Assembly (NCBI GenBank): GCA_905612355.1
Contig: CAJQRU010000103.1
Span: 1-40,969, forward strand
DNA: 40,969 nt
Origin: an uncultured Gammaproteobacteria bacterium
GTDB taxonomy: Bacteria; Pseudomonadota; Gammaproteobacteria; Arenicellales; UBA868
Direction of reading: 5' to 3'
Each line of letters begins with the position of its first letter. The stretch's first letter is position 1. Positions 8,315 to 17,407 of this stretch are shown here, piece by piece. The translations under genes were made by a program, and so were the position numbers. Under the pieces are notes generated by a model. It made no database searches and had not been told where the DNA came from. It saw nothing but the letters and a program-made list of their open reading frames with translations.

Positions 8315-8554
8315 GAGTGCTTACCTCGTTGATTTATAATCCGACCCGAACAGTCTACCGAATGATCTACGAGGGCCGATATTGATCGGTGCCCGGGTAG
8401 TTCGGCGAATTAGGATTCGGGTGATTTGTGCCTTGAGCATTGACTCGGACATTACAGCGGCCAGCGCCTCGCGTGACTCTGTCGAGCTGTGCCATGCTTG
8501 GCTGACAATTTACCGTTCGATTGGTTCATTATGTATTTTCTGATGGGAGCTCGA

Positions 8555-9724
8555 ATGAATAGTGTGGTTAGCCGAGTTGACAGGCTGCTCCTTTCCAAGT
8601 CACGCCTACGATTTGTTGGCAACTGGATGTTGATGGTATCGGCACTGTTTGTTTTGTTGCTTTTCTTGCTCTTTCAAAAACAAGAAGAGACTATCAATAA
8701 GGTTGGTTCCTGGGTCGCTTCCGCCTACAAGCACTCTTACGCCAAAGATCGGAAAAAAGCGATGGTCTGGGCCGGCAGCGGCGATGTGCATGCAGTCATC
8801 AAAATGCTTGAACAACATGATTGGCAACTGGTTCAGTTGGGCGATCGAAGTTATCCCTTTAAGAGGGAGCTTCTTCTCACTCTTTGTGAGCAACTTAGGT
8901 TGACTCAACGCTACGATGAACTTAACGCGTGGGCAAGCATCTGGCGAAAATTGGAGAAGAGAAACGTCACGGCGCTTGCCTATTGGTATGAATCACTCCG
9001 ACACTTGTCCGGTGGCAGTCAAGAGGGTCGACGAGGACTGCAACGGGAATGGGCGCGTTTCCCGTTGAATTCACATTTGACCGAATTTTATGCCGCGACG
9101 TTGTACGAGAGTGGTGACATCCAAACCGCACGCACCATTCTTAATCAGAATGGGCAAGCCAAAGCGACTGCTTCTCTAACCGGATGGCAAATTCATTTCG
9201 GCAGGTATGCGCGTGAGTTGTTACCGAGTTATCTCGATGAATTTCTTTATCAGCTAAAAGTTATGGACTGGCCTGCAGTGGGAGGGGCATGGCAGAGGCT
9301 GTGGAGGGAAGCGACCAATTCGAAAGTTCGGCGCTCAAGGAGAAAACAGCGAAAGATGGTGGCGGTGAATTTACAGTCCAATGTGGAGGGGTTGTTTTCA
9401 GCGGTGGTCGAAGTGCCTGCCAACATTACCCGGTTTAAGATTGTTCCACCGCCGGTGATCGGATTATCGATAACTGATATGCAGTTAAGCATGGCGGGGA
9501 GGGTATACAACATCCCAACGAGTGCCGTTACCGTCCGGGGCATGGTGAATCATGACGGTGGAGTGAGGGTGATTAATAGTGAACCCTCTGTTTGGTTTCC
9601 CTTGCCAGCGGCGGCCAGGAGGGCAGAAACGGAAACAGTTAGCGCCGAGTTGTTGTTTAAAATCACTTCAGCGAGGTTAATGGATCACAAAAGGCTTTCT
9701 ACATCTGGTTCTCAAAGCCAATGA
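8555..9724 (+). CDS. Membrane-anchored protein of unknown function, first gene of the CotH-VTC-DUF4956 operon
   Basis: The start is set at ATG 8555, five bases after GGGAG (8545-8549), giving 389 residues; in-frame codons upstream lack such a site. Residues 1-20 are basic and cytoplasmic. Residues 21-41 form one transmembrane helix (FVGNWMLMVSALFVLLLFLLF). Residues about 60-240 look all-helical with TPR-like spacing (for example YDELNAWASIWRKLEKRN and LTEFYAATLYESGDIQTART). Residues about 255-380 are predicted beta-rich. The bulk probably lies in the periplasm. The stop overlaps the next start as ATGA, so the four genes 8555-13623 should be translated together. I do not recognise the family. 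Its position suggests a structural or assembly partner of the CotH-like protein (inference). Confidence 0.75.
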   Translation: MNSVVSRVDRLLLSKSRLRFVGNWMLMVSALFVLLLFLLFQKQEETINKVGSWVASAYKHSYAKDRKKAMVWAGSGDVHAVIKMLEQHDWQLVQLGDRSYPFKRELLLTLCEQLRLTQRYDELNAWASIWRKLEKRNVTALAYWYESLRHLSGGSQEGRRGLQREWARFPLNSHLTEFYAATLYESGDIQTARTILNQNGQAKATASLTGWQIHFGRYARELLPSYLDEFLYQLKVMDWPAVGGAWQRLWREATNSKVRRSRRKQRKMVAVNLQSNVEGLFSAVVEVPANITRFKIVPPPVIGLSITDMQLSMAGRVYNIPTSAVTVRGMVNHDGGVRVINSEPSVWFPLPAAARRAETETVSAELLFKITSARLMDHKRLSTSGSQSQ

Positions 9725-12135
9725 AAGCGCGCCTACGTGTATGGTTCCTCTGGTCCTGGGTCATAACCTTACCGGTTACTTTATTAGGCGGTTACTGGCT
9801 ATACAGTACGCTAGATCGTTTCGGCACCTATAACGTTAGATATCAGGCGGTGGGCAGTGCTGTAAAAAACATGGCGCTGGGAGCCATTGGTCAATATGAA
9901 TCAGAGGCCATAGTTCATCGAGTGAGAACGATGTTAACTCAAATCACGCACTCACCGTCGGCGCTGAAGGCAATGCATCTGTTTGTGCCGGAAGCGCATC
10001 TTGCGCAGCTGCAATCTCACATGCCTCAGTCAGGTTTCAAATACGTTAGGGGGAGAATGTTGATAGACGGCAAGCTCAGAAAGATGAAATTCAGGTATAG
10101 AGGTGATAGTTACTATCGTTGGGCATGGGATAAAAAATCGATACGAATTAAAACATCAAAAAAGGCGCTATTAAATGGGGTCAGAGTAGCTAATCTACTG
10201 GCCGCGCGTACTGAAGAGCAGCTTAACAACTATCTATCCTATAAGTTGGCTAAGTTGATCGGTCTGCTGTCCCCAAGATCTGAACTAATACGGTTGTTCC
10301 TCAATGGAGAAGATCGCGGGGTTTATTTCTTTGTGGAGCAGATCAACGAAATGACGCTGCGGCATCACGCGCGTATGCCTGGTGATATCTATCGCGGTGA
10401 AATCGTTGCTAAGGATAGATACAGAGACAGTGGCATTTCCAATCTTTTCGATTCGGTCTCTGTCTGGGATAAAGTGGCGGTGAACAACCATTATCCCGAG
10501 CAGTCTGTCTTGCCTATGGAGCGATTACTTGCATTACTCGCACAGCCCGGCTCTCCTGCGTTGGAGGAAAACATGACTGAATTATTGGACATTGAAGCAT
10601 GGGCGAGATACAGCGTTTATGAAGCGCTAACGCAGAGTGCCCACGCCGACAATGTTCATAATTGGCGTATTTACTATGATCCGTGGCGCGGAAAATTCGT
10701 GCCAATTGTCTGGGATCCTATGGGGTGGCGCGATACGATGCGTGGTAAGAAACTTCGATCAGAAATACGCGCAAGTAGATTGATGGTGAAGTTGTTTCTG
10801 CATGACGACTTTCGTCGAACACGAGAACGCCTACTAAGAGAATTCTTTGAATCCGGTAAAGATGGTGAGTTTATGAACTTCATTAACCGGACAGTTGATG
10901 TGATGAGCCAAGAAGTTCTCACGGATCCATTATTGAAGCCTGCTAGTCCAGTCCAAGTTAGTGAGGCCATGCAAAAATTGCAGACTCATATTGGATTTGT
11001 TTTTAAGCATTTCAAGGCTGACGTGTTCTCAGACAATCAGTTATTGCGGAAGGCGAAAGCAGACAGTATCGTGAAACGAGGGAAAGAGAAGGGCGTCATT
11101 ACTTGGTCGGGAGATGTCATCATACGCGGCAAGCAGATAATAAACGATCTTGTCATTGAGCCAGGCACAGATGTCCATATGGCCGCTGGCGCGAGTGTCA
11201 TTATCAGGGGTCGATTGCAGGCAAATGGTACGGAGCTAAAGCCGATCCGCTTTCTTCCAGTGGATTCGAACTCGAAACCTTGGGGCACGATTGCTCTTGT
11301 TGGTCCCGGAGCGAACGACTCCAGTCTTCGTCACTGCGAAATGTCAGGTGGCAGCGGTCATAAAGAGGTCCTCGTGGAGTATTCCGCCATGCTGTCAGTT
11401 CATGATGTCCAGGGGGTGACTATCGCCGATTGCCTGTTTCGCGATAATCGTCTTGTTGATGATATGGTGCATGCGGTTTACTCCGACATCCGATTTGAAC
11501 GGGTGACTTTTAATAATGCACTGTCAGATGCGTTGGATTTGGATTTATCTAAGGTGGTCATAACTGATAGCCAGTTTGCAGACAGTGGTAACGACGCACT
11601 GGATTTGATGACAACGGAAGCCTTCGTCAGTCGCAGTGTTTTCGAACGTAGCGGGGATAAAGGGATTTCAGTGGGGGAAAGCAGTGATCTTTTCGGTGTT
11701 AACAATCGCTTGATTGACAATCAAATTGGGGTGCAATCAAAAGATCGATCAACGGCGATTCTGTTTAACCAGTCATTAAAGAATAACGAAATTGCGTTGC
11801 ACGCTTACAAGAAGAATTGGCAGTATGGAACTGGAGGCACTATCTTTCTGGCGAAATCGATTGTTTCAGGTGGAGAGATAGCCGCCCGCGCCCAGAAGCA
11901 ATCCCAAATTCACCTGTTTGATTCGTTTGTTGGAGGTCCTTTCGGGGGCAAACGAGTTACTTTTGTTGATACTGATGACCATGCCAGGCGAGACGCGAGT
12001 AGTGATCAATATTTACCGGACAAGGGGTCGGGGTTAGCTATCATAGAGGAGCGCGTGGAGCATTTAGCGAAGGAACAGCCAGCCATTTGGCGCCTGGTGA
12101 ACCCCAACCTAAGGGGGGCGCGACAGTTTGAGTAA
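9721..12135 (+). CDS. CotH-like protein kinase fused to a parallel beta-helix domain
   Basis: This 804-residue protein has an N-terminal transmembrane helix (about residues 8-28). Residues about 90-440 match the CotH kinase fold: FRYRGDSYYRWAWDKKSIRI, the helix EEQLNNYLSYKLAKLIGL, LIRLFLNGEDRGVYFFVEQI near 195-215, and the late active-site strand FVPIVWDPMGWR. CotH proteins phosphorylate secreted or surface proteins in spore-formers and form surface layers in other bacteria; in Proteobacteria their targets are mostly unknown. Residues about 455-750 form repeating short strands (VIIRGKQIINDLVIEPGTDV, then SLRHCEMSGGSGHKEV, IADCLFRDN, ITDSQFADSGNDALDLM) typical of a right-handed pectate-lyase-like beta-helix, which usually binds carbohydrate. 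It overlaps the upstream gene by 4 bases and the VTC gene by 8. Kinase call from motifs seen; sugar-binding role inferred. Confidence 0.8.
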   Translation: MKARLRVWFLWSWVITLPVTLLGGYWLYSTLDRFGTYNVRYQAVGSAVKNMALGAIGQYESEAIVHRVRTMLTQITHSPSALKAMHLFVPEAHLAQLQSHMPQSGFKYVRGRMLIDGKLRKMKFRYRGDSYYRWAWDKKSIRIKTSKKALLNGVRVANLLAARTEEQLNNYLSYKLAKLIGLLSPRSELIRLFLNGEDRGVYFFVEQINEMTLRHHARMPGDIYRGEIVAKDRYRDSGISNLFDSVSVWDKVAVNNHYPEQSVLPMERLLALLAQPGSPALEENMTELLDIEAWARYSVYEALTQSAHADNVHNWRIYYDPWRGKFVPIVWDPMGWRDTMRGKKLRSEIRASRLMVKLFLHDDFRRTRERLLREFFESGKDGEFMNFINRTVDVMSQEVLTDPLLKPASPVQVSEAMQKLQTHIGFVFKHFKADVFSDNQLLRKAKADSIVKRGKEKGVITWSGDVIIRGKQIINDLVIEPGTDVHMAAGASVIIRGRLQANGTELKPIRFLPVDSNSKPWGTIALVGPGANDSSLRHCEMSGGSGHKEVLVEYSAMLSVHDVQGVTIADCLFRDNRLVDDMVHAVYSDIRFERVTFNNALSDALDLDLSKVVITDSQFADSGNDALDLMTTEAFVSRSVFERSGDKGISVGESSDLFGVNNRLIDNQIGVQSKDRSTAILFNQSLKNNEIALHAYKKNWQYGTGGTIFLAKSIVSGGEIAARAQKQSQIHLFDSFVGGPFGGKRVTFVDTDDHARRDASSDQYLPDKGSGLAIIEERVEHLAKEQPAIWRLVNPNLRGARQFE

Positions 12136-12901
12136 TCTGTTGACCGGAGAAGAGGTCCCGGCCTCCAGGCTGCATTTTTCCCGTTTCGAATTCAAGTATC
12201 TGCTGAATGCCAATCGACGTGTGGCGTTGGAGTCGGACCTGCAGCATTTTCTACAGTACGATCCGTTCGTGGCATTGCGGGAGAATCATCAGTATCCGGT
12301 ACGGAGCCTTTATTTCGATGACCCGCGCTATAGCGCTTTTCACGACAAGATTGATGGATTGCTCTCGCGCTCAAAATTCCGAGTACGAACGTACAGCAGT
12401 TCTATTGATGACGATGCACCGGTCTTTCTAGAGATCAAAGGGCGAACCAATAACCTGGTATTCAAGCATCGGATTGCAACGGATGGTTCCAGCGCTGATT
12501 GGAGTGGACTCAAAGGTGAAGCGGTGATTCAATCCATTATTGATCGGGCGGGGAAGGGCGCCGTTCGTGACCAGTTCTGCTCTGATCTCTATCGAAAAAG
12601 ATTACGACCGGTGGCATTAATTGATTACCAACGAAGACCCTACCTCAGTAAATATGACCCGTTATTTCGACTGACCTTCGATGAATGTTTAACCGCGACA
12701 CATACCACAAGCCTTTTTCCAACGCGCGTTGCGACCCCAAAACAGGTGGTGGCCGGGTTCACGATCCTTGAAGTCAAATTCCGACATCATTTACCATCGT
12801 GGTTTCACCGAGTTATCCAGACTCACGAACTTCGTCGAATTTCGATCTCTAAGATTGTGTCCGGTATGGAAACGTTGGGATTGGCCTATGATGAAAATTA
12901 A
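12128..12901 (+). CDS. VTC-domain protein (polyphosphate polymerase-like)
   Basis: The 257-residue protein starts at TTG 12128, inside the end of the CotH gene, with AAGGGGGG about ten bases before it. It is a stand-alone VTC domain of the triphosphate-tunnel metalloenzyme superfamily: FSRFEFKYLLNANRR (20-34), YPVRSLYFDD, SRSKFRVRTYSSS, VFLEIKGRTNNLVFKHRI and the closing TILEVKFRHHLPSWFHRVIQ. The alternating basic (K-R-R) and acidic (E-K) strands are the tunnel residues that bind phosphate chains and metal. In yeast the domain makes polyphosphate from ATP. Bacterial copies lack the SPX sensor domain, as this one does, and are usually found next to CotH and DUF4956 genes; activity there is not settled to my knowledge. 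The stop lies in a tandem heptamer repeat. Confidence 0.88.
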   Translation: MSNLLTGEEVPASRLHFSRFEFKYLLNANRRVALESDLQHFLQYDPFVALRENHQYPVRSLYFDDPRYSAFHDKIDGLLSRSKFRVRTYSSSIDDDAPVFLEIKGRTNNLVFKHRIATDGSSADWSGLKGEAVIQSIIDRAGKGAVRDQFCSDLYRKRLRPVALIDYQRRPYLSKYDPLFRLTFDECLTATHTTSLFPTRVATPKQVVAGFTILEVKFRHHLPSWFHRVIQTHELRRISISKIVSGMETLGLAYDEN

Positions 12902-12928
12902 AAATTAAAAATTAAATATTAAATATTA
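12894..12928. repeat. Five tandem 7-bp AT repeats between the VTC and DUF4956 genes
   Basis: Three exact copies of AAAATTA (12894-12914) are followed by two copies of AATATTA (12915-12928). The array covers the last codons and stop of the VTC gene and most of the 38-base gap to the next ATG, directly upstream of the AAGAGA ribosome binding site. Gain or loss of a copy would change the VTC C-terminus by little, but would alter gene spacing and AT content in front of the DUF4956 start. Confidence 0.85.
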
Positions 12929-12939
12929 AGAGAATAGAT

Positions 12940-13623
12940 ATGGACACCGTATTACTAACGCCGGAAGGGAATTTGCTCAACTATTCCCATCCGGAAATTG
13001 TGATCAATATTGTTGTGGGTTTGGTGATTGGGATCATGCTTTCAGTGGTCTACCGATTTACTCATTCCGGACTTTCCTATTCGCAATCGTTTGCGCAAAC
13101 TATCGTGTTTGTCACCATGATCGTTGCCTTGATCATGATGGTGATCGGCGGCAGTTTGGCGCGGGCCTTTGCGTTGGTGGGGGCTTTGTCCATTATTCGG
13201 TTTCGCACCGTACTTAAAGACACCAAAGACATGTCTTTTATTTTCTCGGCGTTAGCGCTGGGTATGGCGGCTGGCACAAGTAATTACTTCTTGGCGGCAG
13301 TGGGAACAGCGTTTGTTATGGGCGTCGCGATCGTCCTGAACAAGGTGCATTTTGGAGCGGTCTATAAGTCTGAGTTCATTCTCCGGTTTCGATTTCTAAG
13401 AGAAGGTGACAGTAGCCGATATCTGGGGGCGATAGACGCATCCTGTCGTCGATCAGATCTTCTTCATATGGAGCCCTCTGGTGATAATTCCAGTTTAAGT
13501 CTGACTTATGATGTTGCATTAAAAGATGACGTGACGGCCGAGCATTTAACGGGCCAGATAGGCGCGTTGGATGATGTGAGCGAGGTGGTTCTGATTGCAT
13601 CAAAGAATGATGTCGATTACTGA
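12940..13623 (+). CDS. DUF4956 integral membrane protein
   Basis: This 227-residue protein begins at ATG 12940, with AAGAGA at 12928-12933. Residues about 20-40, 46-68, 74-92 and 104-130 are hydrophobic helices. Between them is the family's hallmark loop RAFALVGALSIIRFRTVLKD followed by TKDMSFIFSALALGMAAGT. The last 90 residues form a soluble alpha/beta domain (EFILRFRFLREGDSSRYLG and later DDVSEVVLIASKND). DUF4956 proteins commonly accompany VTC and CotH genes; the loop has been compared with MgtC-like membrane proteins, but no transport activity is established. It is the last gene of the operon and converges on the GMC oxidoreductase gene with only 26 bases between, without a visible terminator hairpin. 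Confidence 0.87.
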   Translation: MDTVLLTPEGNLLNYSHPEIVINIVVGLVIGIMLSVVYRFTHSGLSYSQSFAQTIVFVTMIVALIMMVIGGSLARAFALVGALSIIRFRTVLKDTKDMSFIFSALALGMAAGTSNYFLAAVGTAFVMGVAIVLNKVHFGAVYKSEFILRFRFLREGDSSRYLGAIDASCRRSDLLHMEPSGDNSSLSLTYDVALKDDVTAEHLTGQIGALDDVSEVVLIASKNDVDY

Positions 13624-13649
13624 ATGTGTGTGAGGCGAAGGACAGACCA

Positions 13650-15290
13650 TTACTCCATAAAGTGGAACTGTGCATGCTCTTCGGGCAATTGAGGTCGTCC
13701 CATTAGATAATCGGCCGCTCGTTCGGCGATCATCTGAGTCGGTGCATTCAAGTTGCCACTTACGATGTCTGGCATCACGGAGGCATCCACTATGCGAAGC
13801 CCTTCGATCCCATGAACGCGGAGCTCCTGGTCAACAACGGCGTGCTCGTCAGTGCCCATTCGACAGGTGCCACAGGGATGGTAGTCGGTGGATGCATTGG
13901 CGCGTATCCAGTTCTCTAGTTCGGTCCTGGTGGTGATGGCAGGTGCGGGTGTAATGCGTGATCCACGAAACTCATCAAATGCGGGTTGTGTCAGTAATTC
14001 GTTCATCAGGCTCATTCCCTCAACCAGTTCCTGCACATCGTGTGGATCGCTGAGATAATTAAAGAAAACAGCAGGGCGTTCACGCGGATCTCGTGATCGC
14101 AGTTTGATTTCCCCCTTACTCTTGGGTCGAAGTTGGTCGCAGTTCAACTGATAGCCCTGTTGTAGGCGAATCTTGCGCCCATGCCATTCACTGTAAACCG
14201 GGGTAAAGTGGTACTGCAGGTTAGGGTGCACGGCAGCCTGATTGCCGGAAACCAAGCCGCCCATTTCCCAGATGTTTGAGGCCCCGATGCCGGAGCGAGT
14301 CAGCAGCCATTGCAAGCCGACGCTAAGTTTTTTCAACGGTTGGGTAAGCTGATGAAGAGTCACTGGTTTAAGACAATGAAAAGCACTGGTCACGGCCAGG
14401 TGATCCTGCAGATTTTGACCGACGCCGGGCAGGTCTTGTATGGTTGCAATGTCCATTGCCCTTAGATCATCCGCCGGGCCGATCCCCGACAGCATCAGGA
14501 GTTGTGGCGTTTTGATAGCACCGCAGCTGATGATGACCGAATGGCTGGCACGTGCTTGTCGTTTGATGCCATTTTTTTCGTATTCCACGCCAACAGCGTG
14601 GCCCTTCTCGATGACAATGCGGTTTGCCAGTGCGTGAGTCACTAAATCAAGATTCGGTCTTTTTAGGGCGGGTTTTAGGTGGGCGACGGCAGCGCTGCTT
14701 CGTCGGCCATTTCTGATAGTGCTATCGAGCCTGGCAATGCCTTCGGGTCGGTAGCCGTTGAGGTCATCTGAGGTGCCTTGTCCGGATTGTTCGCCTGCCA
14801 GAAGCAGCGCGTCGAACAGTGGGTTTTGGAGCCGTCCCTTTGTGACCCCGAGGGGACCTTGTGCCCCGCGCCACTGACTTTCCCCGCGGTCAGAGGATTC
14901 GCAGCGTTTGAAATAGGGTAGACACTGGGCAAAGGTCCAGGCGGGTAAGGCATGTTGTTCTGCCCATCGATCGTAATCCAGTGGGTGTCCGCGCATGTAG
15001 ACCATCGAATTAATGCTGGATGACCCCCCAATGACCTTGCCTCTCGGGAGTTCAATGGCTCGGTTATCGCAGTGCGGCTCAGACTCACTGTGGTAGTTCC
15101 AGTTGATTCGAGGGTCTTTATAAGCGTGATAAACCCCCGCTGGAATGTGCACCATCAGCTGGTGATCCATGGGCCCCGCTTCAAGAATCAAGACTTTGTG
15201 GTATCCGTCTTCACTTAGTCGGTTGGCTAATACACAGCCGGCTGATCCCGCGCCTAGGATGATGTAGTCGTAGTCGATGGTTAAAGGCAT
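13650..15290 (-). CDS. GMC-family flavoprotein oxidoreductase (choline/alcohol dehydrogenase type)
   Basis: This 546-residue protein is full length for the family. The FAD fold is at residues 9-38 (YIILGAGSAGCVLANRLSED and LILEAGP). GMC signature 1 is near 85-110 (PRGKVIGGSSSINSMVYMRG), and signature 2 is near 255-272 (SCGAIKTPQLLMLSGIGP). The catalytic histidine lies in DYHPCGTCRMG and the conserved Asn in SGNLNAPTQMIAERAADYL near the C-terminus. Members oxidise primary alcohols such as choline, polyethylene glycol or aliphatic alcohols, passing electrons to oxygen or a carrier. Betaine pathway genes (BetB, BetI, BetT) are not adjacent, so choline is not assured. The gene is monocistronic, convergent with the DUF4956 gene and divergent from the ligase-like gene with 278 bases between. 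Confidence 0.9.
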   Translation of the reverse strand: MPLTIDYDYIILGAGSAGCVLANRLSEDGYHKVLILEAGPMDHQLMVHIPAGVYHAYKDPRINWNYHSESEPHCDNRAIELPRGKVIGGSSSINSMVYMRGHPLDYDRWAEQHALPAWTFAQCLPYFKRCESSDRGESQWRGAQGPLGVTKGRLQNPLFDALLLAGEQSGQGTSDDLNGYRPEGIARLDSTIRNGRRSSAAVAHLKPALKRPNLDLVTHALANRIVIEKGHAVGVEYEKNGIKRQARASHSVIISCGAIKTPQLLMLSGIGPADDLRAMDIATIQDLPGVGQNLQDHLAVTSAFHCLKPVTLHQLTQPLKKLSVGLQWLLTRSGIGASNIWEMGGLVSGNQAAVHPNLQYHFTPVYSEWHGRKIRLQQGYQLNCDQLRPKSKGEIKLRSRDPRERPAVFFNYLSDPHDVQELVEGMSLMNELLTQPAFDEFRGSRITPAPAITTRTELENWIRANASTDYHPCGTCRMGTDEHAVVDQELRVHGIEGLRIVDASVMPDIVSGNLNAPTQMIAERAADYLMGRPQLPEEHAQFHFME

Positions 15291-15568
15291 CAGAAACTAT
15301 TCGTGAACGAAACTGCAGGGCCTATGTGTTGACCAGTGCTACGATCAATCAGCGGAGGAACAAATTTAGCCACGGTGAAGGTTTTACTTTGGTGATTTCA
15401 CGTTTGATAACTAAGTGGAGTCTATTGTAGGTGCTCGACCAGTATCTAATCAGCATGGAGTTTATCTGGAACAAGGCGCTATAAAAGAGCTCTACATGCC
15501 CAAGTAAAAATCATGGACACAATAGAGAACGACGCGGTTGTCTGTCCGTTAGTGCTAGAGGCTGAGTC

Positions 15569-17407
15569 ATGATTCAGGCATCGTATCCTACCCTTCATCG
15601 CTTGGTGCAAGGTTTGGGCCAAGACGGGTGGCCACTTCGGTTGTTGGTCTATTTGATGCCCTTTTCTTTGTTGTGGGTGTCGAGGGACTTGCCATTTCCA
15701 TTTGTTACTTCAAAAGCACTACTGATCACACTGTGGGCTCTGATGGGTCTTACGGTCATGATGTTCCATCGCTCGGCGATCCGTGTGACCCGATTCGACC
15801 TGCTATTACTCATCAGCATTTGATTGGGCCTGCTGACGGGATTTGCGAATGGAAATCCCGCATTGAGTTTCTACTCCACACTGGAGCGATGCAATGGTGT
15901 GGCGCTCCAATTGATGCTGTTTCTTTATCTTTTGCTTTTGAGAAATACAAGGCTTGATTGGCGGGTGTATTGGAGTGTGATCGTGTTGGTGTCGTCGATT
16001 GTGTGGGTAGAGTTATTGATCAGAAATGGCCCGCATTGGGAATTTGAGACCGCTTCATTGTTAGGAAACGAAGCCTACTTAGCGGGTTTCCTGATACTCT
16101 CAGCTTTGGCGAGTGGGTGGTTAGGGGCAAGGATGCCCAACGGATGGGTTCGGTGGTTGTTGTATTGCCTTGCGGGTGTGCAAGTTGTCATCGCAGTGTT
16201 GACCCATAACCGCTCGGCCATCGTTAGTGTATTGCTCGCGATCGCTCTGGTGTATAGCGTCAATTTGGCTCGGAAATCAATCAGGCGACAGCTGTGGGTT
16301 GTCACAGGAATTGTGCTAGGTGCTCTATTGTTGTTGGCGGTACTTTTCCTGCAGTCCGAAGGCTTTCATGAGTTTGCTGTTCGCTGGGATCAAGCCTTCA
16401 GGACAGGGTCAATCAGTACACGCTTTGATCTTTGGCTGGCGGCGGGGCGCATGTTTTTGGAAGCGCCGATAGTTGGGGCGGGCCTCGGGAATTTTCTTTT
16501 CGTCTTTAATCGGCATCATCCTGGGCTTTATGCGAAGAATCCGGGGGAGGAGTGGGTGGACAATGCTCACTCGTTACCCTTTGAGATGTTGGCAACGACT
16601 GGTTTGGTTGGAACGTTGCCATGGATCATTATGGTGGTTGTGCTTTTTGTCGTGGCCTTTCGGCGTCTCCGGGATCATCCCACCGACAGGTGGCTTTTTG
16701 TTGCGTTGTTGGCTTGCTTTATCGAACAACTCTTTGTCATTAACAGCATCCCCAAGCACATGGTTCAGGTGGGGCTGATGGCCTACTTTACCCAGGATAT
16801 CCCGCCTGTCCGTTGGCCTAGTCGTTGGACCAGCCGATGCCCGAACGCAGTGTGGGTCGTCTGTCGGGGTGGCGTGGTGGGGGTTTGTCTGTTGGGGGGT
16901 TGGCACCTGGCGTTAGCGCCTTACCACAGCTTTCGTGTGTTCAATGAGATTCGTTTCGACACTGCCGCATCGAGTGTTAAGACGGGAAAGGTCGAGGCAT
17001 ATTTTTCAAAACCGCAGATCTACACCCTCTGGCCGAAATTACTGCTCGTCTCGGATCTTGAGCAGGCAGCGCAAAATAGCGATCAACCATTTTCCAAGGC
17101 CTATGTTGCAATGTTAATTGCCTTGATGCGCGAGGAGGTTGTGAAGGACTCGGGCAATATTAAAGCGCGAGTGGCCCTCGGGCGCCTTTATCTGATGTCT
17201 GATCCCGTGGCCGCGCAGACGATTTTTGAGGGGGTGGCGCGAGACGCGCCGAATAAGCCGCACAGTTATTACTACCTTGGGTTTGCGCAACAGTTGAATG
17301 GCAAGGCGCGGGCGGCGGCAGCGAGCTTTCGACGATGCCTTGATCTTGACACCAAACTTACAGAGTGCGATCGGCTTCTGCATCTGTCGGAGGCTGATGG
17401 CGGCTAG
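15569..17407 (+). pseudogene. O-antigen ligase/polymerase-like membrane protein with C-terminal TPRs, interrupted by in-frame TGA
   Basis: A single frame runs from ATG 15569 (AGAGG about nine bases before) to 17407, broken only by TGA at 15821-15823. The stop falls inside the third transmembrane helix (FDLLLLISI, stop, LGLLTGFANGNPAL). The downstream part is open from a TTG at 15824, directly behind the stop, so re-initiation is possible. Together the parts encode about 612 residues: many membrane helices, the Wzy_C/WaaL-type periplasmic loop (TRFDLWLAAGRMFLEAPIVG, then WVDNAHSLPFEMLATTGLVG with the conserved His and Glu), then a soluble tail with TPR-like helices (IKARVALGRLYL, PHSYYYLGFAQQLNGKAR). 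Relatives join or ligate polysaccharide or transfer glycans to pilins. Tail-TPR forms recall pilin glycosyltransferases such as PglL (inference). TGA is used as a stop elsewhere here, so recoding is unlikely; a nonsense mutation is the simplest reading. Confidence 0.72.

Noticed and set aside
8502-8536. CTGACA and CATTAT in front of the 8555 gene as a promoter
   Set aside because: The spacing is about 20 bases and the match is weak.
2256-15823. TGA read as tryptophan, since two interrupted genes break at TGA
   Set aside because: Many intact genes in the window end in TGA at the expected family C-terminus (for example the stops at 9722 and 38109), and the globin remnant is broken by TAG. Reassignment of TGA is not supported.
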